This document shows positions 16,087 through 24,288 of a stretch of 39,454 bases of DNA, piece by piece. Origin of the DNA: Paenibacillus bovis (GTDB taxonomy: Bacteria; Bacillota; Bacilli; Bacillales; Bacillaceae_C); assembly GCA_007679095.1 (NCBI GenBank), contig VEFU01000042.1:1-39454 (forward strand), read 5' to 3'. How positions within the stretch are numbered: the first letter of the stretch is position 1; each line of letters begins with the position of its first letter. The notes beneath the pieces are model-generated. The model was not told the origin of the DNA and did no database searches. It was given only the letters and a program-made list of their open reading frames with translations. A program made the translations under genes and the position numbers.

Positions 16087-16608
16087 ATGGAACAGAATAA
16101 GAAAAAACTAGAGTTTAATATAATAAAAAATGATCCAACTGATGGACATAAAGGATATGGAATTGGTTCTTTAAGTCTAGAAAATATCACTCCTGTTATG
16201 ATCGATGTTGATGAAGGGGAAGTGTGGATCGAGTTACAAGCAATGCATGCGAGAAGTAAGACGGAACGAAGTGTTAAATATTTAAAGACACTAGAAGAGT
16301 TAAAAGAAGATTATCCAATTGAGGATTTGAAGAAATATTGGATTATTTGGGTTGCTGTTGATAGAAAAGTAGAGGGGCCGTATTATGCAGGTTTAGGAGC
16401 ATGTGAGCTCTATATTAATCGCCCGGCACGCCGCGGATTTAAGTCAATGCCACAACATGTGAATCATATGGATAAAGCAATGAAGGGGAAAATCGTGGTT
16501 GATTCAATGGATGACAAATCACGGTTGGCACTAGCTGATTTTCTAAAGAAACATGATGAAGGTATGTGGGAAAGATCCAGTGACGAATTAAAACAAGCAC
16601 TCTCCTAA
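16087..16608 (+). CDS. ywhD: YwhD-family protein
   Basis: A 173-residue soluble protein with the family pattern KKLEFNIIKNDPTDGHKGYGIGSLSLENITPVMID..WIELQAMHARSKTERSVK and LGACELYINRPARRGFKSMPQHVNHMDKAM. Its function is not known. AAGGAGG precedes the ATG. It pairs with the M50 protease gene upstream, the same order as ywhC-ywhD in B. subtilis, so a joint role is possible but unproven. Confidence 0.85.
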   Translation: MEQNKKKLEFNIIKNDPTDGHKGYGIGSLSLENITPVMIDVDEGEVWIELQAMHARSKTERSVKYLKTLEELKEDYPIEDLKKYWIIWVAVDRKVEGPYYAGLGACELYINRPARRGFKSMPQHVNHMDKAMKGKIVVDSMDDKSRLALADFLKKHDEGMWERSSDELKQALS

Positions 16609-16751
16609 AATTTGGGTGATGTGTTAGAAATTCTTGGCAAAAAATGACGAAAATATGAACATTTTATGAAAGATTTCAAAAAACAATCCCTAACCTTGCC
16701 CAATTCTAAAAAAATAAGTAAACTTACATATAGTTCGCATACTGCAAACTA

Positions 16752-16792
16752 GGACAAAGAAAAGCGGAAGCGCCTGGACAGCCTTTCGCTAC
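16752..16792. repeat. short repeat GGACAAAGAAAAGCG...
   Basis: GGACAAAGAAAAGCG followed by GAAGCGCCTGGACA (from 16752) recurs at 19161 as GGACAAAGAAAAGCG then TAAGCGCCTGATGGACA. It looks like a short relative or end piece of the type I palindromic element. Confidence 0.5.
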
Positions 16793-16797
16793 AAAGA

Positions 16798-16830
16798 AAA
16801 GACCGAGGCCGCACACCTCGGTCTTTCTTT
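16798..16830. terminator. bidirectional terminator, ywhD/pbpG
   Basis: AAAGACCGAGG (16798-16808) pairs perfectly with CCTCGGTCTTT (16816-16826), followed by TCTTT; on the minus strand TTTTCTTT follows the stem. Confidence 0.88.
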
Positions 16831-16852
16831 ATGAAAAAAATGCATGTATTTG

Positions 16853-18865
16853 TTAAAATCCGAATACGTGATCTGTACACATTTCGGTTGGTTCTGTTCC
16901 TGCTTCAAAATAAGTTAGTCTAAATGTTGGGCAGAAACTTGTTGCTAGTTTACCATTTGATGGATCAATAGGAACGGCTTCGACTCCAACTGGTGGTCGA
17001 AAGGTGTGAAGTTTCTCATCTTCTCCCTCAAGCGCCTGTTCCATAAATCGAATCCATATATTTTTGGCATAAAGTTTATCTGCTGTTAGCGTAATTTCCT
17101 TCCCGCTATCATAGCCTGTCCACACAACAGCAGTAAGGCCAGGAGTGAAGCCGGCCATCCAGCTATCTGAGTTCGTCGACCCCGATTTACCTGCATATGT
17201 GCGACTAATCTGATTAATCATCGAAGCTCCTGTGACAGTAGCGTAGCCATTTAATTTCGAATCAAACATTCCTGTCATCATATGGCTCATAATAAAAGCT
17301 TGTTCTGGAGAGAATTCTTGTTGCTTTTGTTGTTCGGCTTCATAAATGACATTTCCATTACTATCTTCTACCTTCGAGATAAAGACAGGTTCTACTTTTT
17401 TTCCACCATTGGCAAACATGCTATACGCATTTGCTAGTTCGACTACCTTAATTCCAGATGTACCTAGAGCAAGGGAAGGGACAGCTTGCATTGGACTTTG
17501 AATTCCAAAACGTTTTACGGTATCAACCAGTACCTCCTCGCCGAGAAACATATGAGTTTTCACTGCATACACATTATCAGAGACTGCGAGTGCTTGTGCC
17601 ATCGTCACATCGCCATTTGCATATCTTTCATTAAAGTTATGAGGTATATACTTTGAATTTCCATTATCGTACTGAAATGTCGTCAATTCACTACGCATTA
17701 AGGTGGATGGAGTAAATCCACGTTCTAATGCAGCAAAGTATAGTAATGGTTTCAAAGTAGACCCAGGTTGTCTAGATGCTTGCGTTGCCCGATTAAATGG
17801 GCTTTCATCATAATCACGACCACCGACAAGCGCGGTAACATAGCCAGTCCTAGGGTCCATAGCAGTAAAGCCTACTTGTATGTCAGACGAATCATCCATT
17901 GCTTGCTCTACTACTTTTTCAGCTATTTGTTGTTGCTTTAAATTAAGTGTTGTATAGACTTTTAATCCACCTAGAGCAATGACCCTTTCATCGAGGCCAA
18001 CTGTTCGAATTAACTCTTTTTTTACTTCATCGAAAAAATATGGAGCAATCTCAGCGCGATGATGTGGATGTTTTCCTACTAATGTTAGTTCTTCCTTGGC
18101 GGCAATATTTTTTTCCTCTGCCGTAATCATATTTAAATCATGCATTTCATTCAAAATGAGTAATTGTCTATTTTTGGCATTTTCTGCAGAGTAAAAGGGC
18201 GAATAAACACCAGGCCCTTTTGGAATCCCTATAAGTAAGGCAGCTTCCGCAAGCGTTAAATCTTTTGCGCTTTTTCCGTAATAATATTGACTAGCTGCTT
18301 CAATTCCATAGGCACCATGACCAAAGTTAATCGTATTTAAATAGCCTTCTAATATTTGATCTTTGTCATAATTAATTTCTAGCCGCATTGCATAGAAGGC
18401 TTCAGAGATTTTCCTTTTCCATGTCTTATCCATCGTTAAGTAGAGATTCCGCGCATACTGTTGGGTAATCGTACTAGCACCCTGTACTTTTTCCATTGCT
18501 TGGACATTCGCGACTACGGCACCAGCTATTCTTTTTACATCAAATCCAGCGTGTTCATAAAAATTTTGATCCTCAATCGCGATGACCGCATCTATGGCAG
18601 AAGGAGAAATCTCATCTAAAGGTACCCAATAACGCTTTTGACCGCTATTACTCTCCCCGAAAATCTCCCCATCCACTGTGTAATATAAAGTAGATTGTGG
18701 AATTGCTAGGGGAGGAGGACCTAACACTCTCATATAAATATAAAAAGAAGTAAACATAATTGCGAAAATGATGAAAGCAAAAATACTAATAAATGTTATT
18801 AACCGAAACGTTCTCCATTTCTTTCTACTGACTCTAGTTTCCGCCTCCACTTTTCTCACCTCCAT
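16853..18865 (-). CDS. pbpG: class A penicillin-binding protein, PbpG-like
   Basis: A bifunctional peptidoglycan polymerase/crosslinker of 670 residues anchored by one membrane segment (about 21-45). The GT51 glycosyltransferase shows IEDQNFYEHAGFD (Glu98) and GASTITQQYARN (129-140). The transpeptidase has STLK (Ser369), SDN (429-431) and KSGS (560-563, the usual KTG position). PbpG/PBP2d of B. subtilis works in spore-cortex synthesis in the prespore, and gene order (next to ywhD) agrees. The start is uncertain: ATG at 18865 has a distant GGGAG, whereas a GTG five codons later lies eight bases from GGAGG. Convergent with ywhD. Confidence 0.88.
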   Translation of the reverse strand: MEVRKVEAETRVSRKKWRTFRLITFISIFAFIIFAIMFTSFYIYMRVLGPPPLAIPQSTLYYTVDGEIFGESNSGQKRYWVPLDEISPSAIDAVIAIEDQNFYEHAGFDVKRIAGAVVANVQAMEKVQGASTITQQYARNLYLTMDKTWKRKISEAFYAMRLEINYDKDQILEGYLNTINFGHGAYGIEAASQYYYGKSAKDLTLAEAALLIGIPKGPGVYSPFYSAENAKNRQLLILNEMHDLNMITAEEKNIAAKEELTLVGKHPHHRAEIAPYFFDEVKKELIRTVGLDERVIALGGLKVYTTLNLKQQQIAEKVVEQAMDDSSDIQVGFTAMDPRTGYVTALVGGRDYDESPFNRATQASRQPGSTLKPLLYFAALERGFTPSTLMRSELTTFQYDNGNSKYIPHNFNERYANGDVTMAQALAVSDNVYAVKTHMFLGEEVLVDTVKRFGIQSPMQAVPSLALGTSGIKVVELANAYSMFANGGKKVEPVFISKVEDSNGNVIYEAEQQKQQEFSPEQAFIMSHMMTGMFDSKLNGYATVTGASMINQISRTYAGKSGSTNSDSWMAGFTPGLTAVVWTGYDSGKEITLTADKLYAKNIWIRFMEQALEGEDEKLHTFRPPVGVEAVPIDPSNGKLATSFCPTFRLTYFEAGTEPTEMCTDHVFGF

Positions 18866-19043
18866 AAACTAGCAATCTCCCTCCACATTATGAAGATAAA
18901 ATCAGGTTTTTATTCATGAAACGAGAAGAAACTTAATTTTTTGCGTCATTTTTCATAAAATTTGCACTTTCTACGAATGCCGACATCATTCCCTTGTTAC
19001 ATTGCTTTTCCACCAATATTTTCATATAATATTTAGATTACAA

Positions 19044-19166
19044 GAAAAGCGAAAGGCGGTCGTTAAGGGACGACAGGCAAATGTTCTGATTCAAAGAAAG
19101 GCGTACTTTGCCTTTCAGTGAATCAGGTTATTTGACCCCGAGTCCCTACCGCCTGCAGCTGGACAA
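19044..19166. repeat. type I palindromic element, copy B
   Basis: Same architecture as 11000-11122. GGCGGT (19055-19060) pairs with ACCGCC (19148-19153), GGGAC (19067-19071) with GTCCC (19142-19146), CTGATTCA (19086-19093) with TGAATCAG (19119-19126), and GAAAGGC (19096-19102) with GCCTTTC (19110-19116). The loops GCAAATGTT and GTTATTTGACC are conserved with copy A, while three paired arms differ with both sides changed together. It occupies much of the 343-base gap between pbpG and ywiB; the rest of that gap shows no gene. Confidence 0.8.
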
Positions 19167-19196
19167 AGAAAAGCGTAAGCGCCTGATGGACAAGAC
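19161..19196. repeat. short repeat, second copy
   Basis: GGACAAAGAAAAGCG, then TAAGCGCCTGATGGACA; matches the copy at 16752 and directly abuts type I copy B. Confidence 0.5.
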
Positions 19197-19217
19197 TACA
19201 TAAAGGATGTGATTAAC

Positions 19218-19661
19218 ATGATGGTGGAAACGCAAACTCCCGTCAAAATCCATCTAACGAATAAAATTCAAGTAGATGATGAAGCAGAAACATATGAATT
19301 AACCCTTTTTGGAACTCATTATCGCAAGAAAAATGCGATTTACTTAAAATATGATGAGGTACAAGATGAGGGGACGGTACATACTATTGTAAAAATAACG
19401 AATGATGAGGCCGTTATTATAAGAAGTGGTCTCATTAAAATGCGTTTAAGTTTCCAACTTTCACAGGAACGAAATGGTTCACATGAAAGTGGCTTTGGAC
19501 ATCTATTTTTAACTACGAAAACAAAAAGACTTCAGCATACGGAGCAAAATAATGAATGCGAGGGTGCACTACACTTAGCTTATGAACTAGCAATGGAAGG
19601 TACTGTTGCAGGTTATTATGAAATGGATATTCACTACGAGGAGGATATGGTAAAAAAATGA
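19218..19661 (+). CDS. ywiB: YwiB-type DUF1934 beta-barrel protein
   Basis: A 147-residue, beta-rich protein of the DUF1934 family (calycin-like barrel): [56 protein letters not shown]. The function is unknown. The start is the ATG at 19218, ten bases from AAAGGA; the GTG at 19209 touches that site. It overlaps argS by four bases (ATGA), so it is translationally coupled to it, as is usual for ywiB-argS in bacilli. Confidence 0.87.
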   Translation: MMVETQTPVKIHLTNKIQVDDEAETYELTLFGTHYRKKNAIYLKYDEVQDEGTVHTIVKITNDEAVIIRSGLIKMRLSFQLSQERNGSHESGFGHLFLTTKTKRLQHTEQNNECEGALHLAYELAMEGTVAGYYEMDIHYEEDMVKK

Positions 19662-21328
19662 ATATTGTCGAGCAAATTCAAGAGAACATAAAACAGGAAA
19701 TTAAAGCAGCAGTAATAAAAGCAGGACTTGCAGAAGAAAGCCAAATTCCAGATGTCATTTTAGAAACACCAAAGGAAAAGGAGCATGGTGATTATTCCAC
19801 AAACATGGCGATGCAACTTGCGCGTGTAGTAAAGAAAGCACCACGTATGATTGCGGAGCAGATTCAAGCAAATATGGATACTTCTAAAGTTTCGATTGAG
19901 AAAATAGAAATTGCTGGACCTGGTTTTATTAATTTTTACTTAGACAATAGTTATTTAACAGCAATTATCCCAACCATTTTTGAACAAGGGGACGAGTATG
20001 GTCGTTCTAACAGTGGAAAAGGTCAAAAAGTCCAAGTGGAATTCGTCTCTGCAAACCCAACAGGGGACTTGCATTTAGGACATGCTAGAGGTGCAGCAGT
20101 TGGTGACTCTATTAGTAACGTATTAGATAAAGCTGGCTATGAAGTAACTCGTGAATTTTATATAAATGATGCTGGTAATCAAATTCATAACCTTGCTGTT
20201 TCCGTAGAAGCTCGTTATTTCCAAGCGCTAGGCTTAGAAAAAGAAATGCCAGAAGATGGATATCATGGGAAGGATATTATCGGGATTGGTAAAAAATTAG
20301 CCGAGCAATATGGGGATAAGTATGTGCATGAGGATGAAAAGACTCGCTTCGAATTTTTCCGTAAATATGGTCTTGAGTATGAACTTGCTAAATTGAAAAA
20401 GGATCTTGAAAATTTCAGAGTTCGTTTTGATGTTTGGTTTTCAGAAACTTCCTTATATGAAAATGGAAAGATTGGGCCTATGCTTGAAATCCTTCGTGAA
20501 AAGGGACATATTTACGAACAAGATGGAGCAACATGGTTCAGATCCACGACATTTGGGGATGACAAGGATCGTGTTTTAATTAAAAATGATGGTTCATATA
20601 CTTATTTAACGCCAGATATTGCGTATCACTTGGACAAAATTTCTCGTGGCTTTGATAAATTAATCAATGTGTGGGGCGCTGATCACCACGGATACATTCC
20701 TCGTATGAAGGCTGCAGTAGAGGCATTAGGGTATGAGCGTGATCTTCTCGAAGTTGAAATCATTCAGCTCGTACATTTATATAAAGATGGCGAGAAAATG
20801 AAGATGAGTAAGCGGACAGGGAAGGCAGTAACAATGCGCGAACTTGTTGAGGAAGTTGGCCTAGACGCGGTTCGTTACTTCTTCGCAATGCGTAGTGCGG
20901 ATACACATATGGATTTTGATTTAGATTTAGCAGTTTCGGAGTCTAATGAAAACCCTGTGTACTATGCACAATACGCTCATGCACGTATAAGTAGTATTTT
21001 GCGTTCAGCAGAGGAAAAAGGTTTTTCTGTAGATGCGGGTGTTGATTTAACATCTCTATCTAGCGAGAAATCAGTGGATCTTTTGAAAAAACTTGGTGAA
21101 TTCCCTCAAGTAATTGCCGATGCAGCTGAGAAAAGAATTCCACATCGCATCACGCATTACATTTATGAATTAGCATCTACATTCCACAGCTTCTACAACG
21201 CGGAGAAAGTACTGAATGAAGATAATGAAACAGAAACAAAAGCTAGACTAGCTCTTGTCAAAGCTGTTCAAATCACATTAAAAAATGCACTTGCACTTGT
21301 TGGTGTATCTGCGCCAGAAAAGATGTAA
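19658..21328 (+). CDS. argS: arginyl-tRNA synthetase
   Basis: A class I synthetase of 556 residues charging tRNA-Arg. It has the N-terminal additional domain (1-110), the HIGH-type HLGHARGA after [19 protein letters not shown] as the KMSKS motif near 385, and the C-terminal DALR anticodon-binding domain with [19 protein letters not shown] lies within the end of ywiB for its ATG. No T-box leader was seen. The gene ends at a strong terminator. Confidence 0.97.
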   Translation: MNIVEQIQENIKQEIKAAVIKAGLAEESQIPDVILETPKEKEHGDYSTNMAMQLARVVKKAPRMIAEQIQANMDTSKVSIEKIEIAGPGFINFYLDNSYLTAIIPTIFEQGDEYGRSNSGKGQKVQVEFVSANPTGDLHLGHARGAAVGDSISNVLDKAGYEVTREFYINDAGNQIHNLAVSVEARYFQALGLEKEMPEDGYHGKDIIGIGKKLAEQYGDKYVHEDEKTRFEFFRKYGLEYELAKLKKDLENFRVRFDVWFSETSLYENGKIGPMLEILREKGHIYEQDGATWFRSTTFGDDKDRVLIKNDGSYTYLTPDIAYHLDKISRGFDKLINVWGADHHGYIPRMKAAVEALGYERDLLEVEIIQLVHLYKDGEKMKMSKRTGKAVTMRELVEEVGLDAVRYFFAMRSADTHMDFDLDLAVSESNENPVYYAQYAHARISSILRSAEEKGFSVDAGVDLTSLSSEKSVDLLKKLGEFPQVIADAAEKRIPHRITHYIYELASTFHSFYNAEKVLNEDNETETKARLALVKAVQITLKNALALVGVSAPEKM

Positions 21329-21337
21329 GTTAATAGG

Positions 21338-21367
21338 AAGGACGGTGGGAGGCCACCGTCCTTTTTC
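21338..21367 (+). terminator. terminator of ywiB-argS
   Basis: AAGGACGGTGG (21338-21348), loop GAGG, CCACCGTCCTT (21353-21363), then TTTCT. A strong 11-bp stem. Confidence 0.92.
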
Positions 21368-21411
21368 TATTTCTGCCTGCTTTTAGGAGGAAGTATGACA
21401 TGCTAGTAGAT

Positions 21412-22403
21412 TTGCGTTCCCTCATAAGAGAGAAAATCGTTTGATCGGTCACGCAAGGGCGTTCAACGTGCCTGGTTCGACGAGAAAATCGTTGCAGTGG
21501 TCACGCAAGGCTGTTCATCGTGCTCGGCGAGAAAACCGATCAGGAGGTAACGCAGGGCCGTTCATCTTGCCCGGCTCAGAGTGAAAATCGTTCAAGTGGT
21601 CACGCAAGGGCGTTCAACGTTCCCGGTTCGGTGAGAAAATCGTTCCAGCGGTCACGCTAGGCCGTCCATCGTGCCCGCTTCGGTGAGAAAATTGTTCAAG
21701 CGGTCATGCAAGAGCGTCCAACGTTCCCGGCTCGGCGAGAGAACCGTCCAAGAGGTCACGCAAGGCCGTTCATCGTGCCCGGTTCAGCGAGAAAATCGTT
21801 GCAGTGGTCATGCAAGGGCGTCCAACGTGCCCGGCTCGGCGAGAAAATGGTTGAAGTGGTCACGCAGGGCCGTTCAACGTTCCCGGCTCAGGATGAAAAT
21901 CGTTCAAGCGGTAACGCAGGGCCGTTCAATGTTCCCGGCTCGGCGAGAAAACCGATCAGGAGGTAACGCAGGGCCGTTCATCTTGCCCGGCTCAGAGTGA
22001 AAATCGTTCAAGTGGTCACGCAAGGGCGTTCAACGTGCCCAGCTCGGCGAGAAAATGGTTCAAGAGGTAACGCAGGGCCGTTCAATGTTCCCGGCTCGGC
22101 GAGAAAACCGATCAGGAGGTAACGCAGGGCCGTTCATCTTGCCTGGCTCAGGGAGAAACTCGTTCAAGTGGTCACGCAAGGGCGTTCAACGTGCCTGGTT
22201 CGACGAGAAAATCGTTGCAGTGGTAACGCAAGAGCGTTCAACGTGCCCGGCTCAGCGAGAAAATCGTTCAAGAGGTAACGCAAGGGCGTCCATCATGCCC
22301 GGTTCAGCGAGAAAATCGTTGCAGCGGTCACGTAAGAGCGTTCATCGTTCCCAGCCAAGCGAGAATACTATTCAAGTGGCAACGCAGGAGCACCTATCGC
22401 AAA
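21412..22403. repeat. tandem array 3: 18 units of 52 bp plus partial ends
   Basis: Units run GGTCACGCAAGGGCGTTC-AACGTGCCCGGTTCGG-CGAGAAAATCGTTCAAGT with starts every 52 bases from 21447 (one unit, 21499, is 47 bp). The unit is G+C-rich against its surroundings (unit 1 is 29/52). Two neighbouring three-unit blocks, 21910-22065 and 22066-22221, are near copies of each other, and unit 22170 is identical to unit 21447, showing block duplication. A short stem around CGAGAAAA keeps pairing by changed bases: ACGA..TCGT, or TCGG..CCGA. Frames through it are multiple, overlapping and without ribosome sites; judged non-coding. It lies between convergent argS and the cardiolipin synthase-like gene. Confidence 0.9.
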
Positions 22404-22462
22404 ACTAATAATAAATGGCTCTGTTAAAGTTCATTGTTGTTAACAACTTAGTTGATTGTAGC

Positions 22463-22590
22463 TGATGTACACGAGACTCCTGCGGGAACAGCACGAGCCG
22501 AAGATCCACTTGGCAAAGCGGTTTTCTTTGCCAAGTTAGCTGAGGCCATGCCCGCGGAAAGCGGGTGTACAGGAGCGAAAATCAACAACA
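22463..22590. repeat. type II palindromic repeat, second copy
   Basis: GTACAC (22467-22472) pairs with GTGTAC (22565-22570). CTCCTGCGGG relates to CCCGCGGA, and a central perfect stem joins ACTTGGCAAA to TTTGCCAAGT (about 22508-22537). Flanks GTTGTT and AACAAC extend it. It shares ACTCCTGCGGGA and CCCGCGGAAAGCG with the copy at 10944-11230, in opposite orientation. Confidence 0.7.
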
Positions 22591-22614
22591 GAGTTTAACA
22601 GAGCTTAATAAATA

Positions 22615-22658
22615 AAAAATCGCTAGTTTGGTGTCATTCATACCCACTAGCGATTTTT
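22615..22658 (-). terminator. terminator of cardiolipin synthase-like gene
   Basis: AAAAATCGCTAGT (22615-22627) pairs perfectly with ACTAGCGATTTTT (22646-22658); the stem overlaps the minus-strand stop codon and yields a U-run on that strand. Confidence 0.85.
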
Positions 22659-23853
22659 ATAATAGGCCGCGCACTAATCCGGCGATCCATTCTTGGATTG
22701 TCACAGAAAATGGTACCTTTTTTAAGTTTTCCAAAGTTAAAAAGGTGGAGCGGTTCATATCTTCTTGAAGTGCCTCTTTTACTTCTTTGATAAAATCTTG
22801 GTCATAAATGAAACAGTTGATTTCGTGATTTAAAAGGAAACTGCGGTTGTCAAAGTTGGCAGTTCCGATATCACATACCGTGTTATCTAAGACGATTACT
22901 TTTGCATGGAAGAAGCCTTTTTCATATTGGTGGACTTTGCCTCCCGCGGCGAGCAATTTTCGCAAAAAAGGGAATGAACCTTCTTTTACAAATGGATGGT
23001 CTGCCTTATCGGGAACGAGCACACTCACATATACGCCTCTGTTTAATGCGTCTAGAAGGGCAAGAAAAACCTTCTTTGGTGGGACGAAATAGGGTGTCCC
23101 AATGATGATGGATTCTTCCGCACGATGAATTAAATTTTCAATATGCTCGACTACTCCGATCCCTTCTGAAGGGTAAAAGTAATGGAGTGATTCCCCAGCG
23201 ACTTTCTCAGGCCTATGAGTAATATTTACTTTCTTATTTGTTGCCCGATACCAATCCACGAGAAATTCCTGTTCTAGATCGAGTGCACCTTCCCCAACAA
23301 TGCGGATATGGTAATCGCGCCAAGGGGATAATTCTGGTTTCATATCGATATATTCTTTTCCGATGTTATAACCACCTAGATAACCTATATGAGAATCAAT
23401 GATGGTGATTTTACGATGATTGCGTTGTTGTAGTGTGAAAAAGAGAAATGGAAAGCTAGGTCGATGGCAAAATTCAATTTCAATACCATATTTTCGCGCT
23501 TCCAAAATCCATTCCTTTGGAACTTTTCGACTGCCTAACCAGTCAAGTAGTAACTGAATTTTTATTCCTCTTTGTGCTTGCTCGATTAATGCTTCGAAAA
23601 ATAACTTACTGAACCGATCATTTTTCACGATATAAAATAAGATGTGAATCGAGTGTTTTGCTTCTTGTAAATCCTGGAAGTAACTTTTATATAATTCTCC
23701 GCCGTTTGTGATGAGTTGGATGTGACTTTTTCTTTTTGGATATTCTCGATTTTTCCAGTTTTTCGCATGCACATATTTACCAAGGTGAAAGTCGATATAG
23801 CCCCATATTCCGATGATGGCAATAATTAAGCAGATTACGAATAACCACCGCAT
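22657..23853 (-). CDS. cls: cardiolipin synthase-like phospholipase D protein (YwjE-type)
   Basis: A 398-residue protein of the phospholipase D superfamily. One membrane segment (about 3-20) precedes two catalytic HKD motifs: HRKITIIDSHIGYLGGYN (H146, K148, D153) and HAKVIVLDNTVCDIGTANFDNRS (H316, K318, D323). Such enzymes join two phosphatidylglycerols into cardiolipin at the membrane. Length and single N-terminal anchor match the shorter YwjE-type and not the roughly 480-500-residue ClsA/YwiE type with two segments. It is convergent with argS across array 3. Confidence 0.85.
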   Translation of the reverse strand: MRWLFVICLIIAIIGIWGYIDFHLGKYVHAKNWKNREYPKRKSHIQLITNGGELYKSYFQDLQEAKHSIHILFYIVKNDRFSKLFFEALIEQAQRGIKIQLLLDWLGSRKVPKEWILEARKYGIEIEFCHRPSFPFLFFTLQQRNHRKITIIDSHIGYLGGYNIGKEYIDMKPELSPWRDYHIRIVGEGALDLEQEFLVDWYRATNKKVNITHRPEKVAGESLHYFYPSEGIGVVEHIENLIHRAEESIIIGTPYFVPPKKVFLALLDALNRGVYVSVLVPDKADHPFVKEGSFPFLRKLLAAGGKVHQYEKGFFHAKVIVLDNTVCDIGTANFDNRSFLLNHEINCFIYDQDFIKEVKEALQEDMNRSTFLTLENLKKVPFSVTIQEWIAGLVRGLL

Positions 23854-23965
23854 ATTTCAACCTCCAACTTTTTTCTATGCATGCATCGTCTCCAGTAAAT
23901 GAAGCATATATTCTTGTTATTCCCTAAAAAGCGACAAAAAAGCTGATAGAAATGAAAAAAAGATG

Positions 23966-23971
23966 TATAAT
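23966..23971 (+). promoter_or_regulatory. -10 element for the btu operon
   Basis: TATAAT (23966-23971) lies about 28 bases before the riboswitch core; no good -35 is seen at 17 bases upstream. Confidence 0.4.
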
Positions 23972-23998
23972 GACGATGAAACAAAATTACATAGCTTA

Positions 23999-24194
23999 AG
24001 ATTCGGTGCTTTTTATTTTATGAAAAGCTTAAAAGGGAAGTTGGTGTAAATCCAACACGGTCCCGCCACTGTAAATGGGAGTGAACTGTGCAATCCACTG
24101 TGCAATACGCATGGGAAGGAGCAGTAAGCGATGATCATAAGTCAGGAGACCTGCCGAATCTACTGCACCTGTCAACCTACGAGGATAGGAGGGT
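23999..24194 (+). promoter_or_regulatory. cobalamin riboswitch controlling btuFCD
   Basis: The conserved core is plain: AAAAGGGAAGTTGGTGTAAA, then TCC-CACGGTCCCGCCACTGTAA, and GTCAGGAGACCTGCCGA. AGATTCGG (23999-24006) pairs with CCGAATCT (24154-24161), closing the aptamer. Adenosylcobalamin binding is expected to lower expression of the downstream importer. AGGAGGG (24187-24193), past the aptamer, can pair with CCCTCCT (24238-24244), which is also needed by the terminator stem, so an anti-terminator is visible. Confidence 0.95.
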
Positions 24195-24234
24195 GAAGAA
24201 TTAGTAATAATAGTATTACTTATTTTTCATTCTG

Positions 24235-24262
24235 CATCCCTCCTAAAAAGGGATGTTTTTTT
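24235..24262 (+). terminator. riboswitch expression-platform terminator
   Basis: CATCCCT (24235-24241) pairs with AGGGATG (24249-24255), followed by TTTTTTT (24256-24262). It ends 26 bases before the btuF start. Confidence 0.88.
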
Positions 24263-24288
24263 GTTTACAAAAAAGGGAGGAATACATC

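Noticed and set aside
16853-18865. KSGS in place of KTG as evidence of an inactive transpeptidase
   Set aside because: Many active class A proteins of this group have KSG at that position, and STLK and SDN are intact.
21671-22408. Arg/Gly-rich frames through array 3
   Set aside because: Three overlapping frames in different phases, no ribosome site; composition is that of the G+C-rich repeat.
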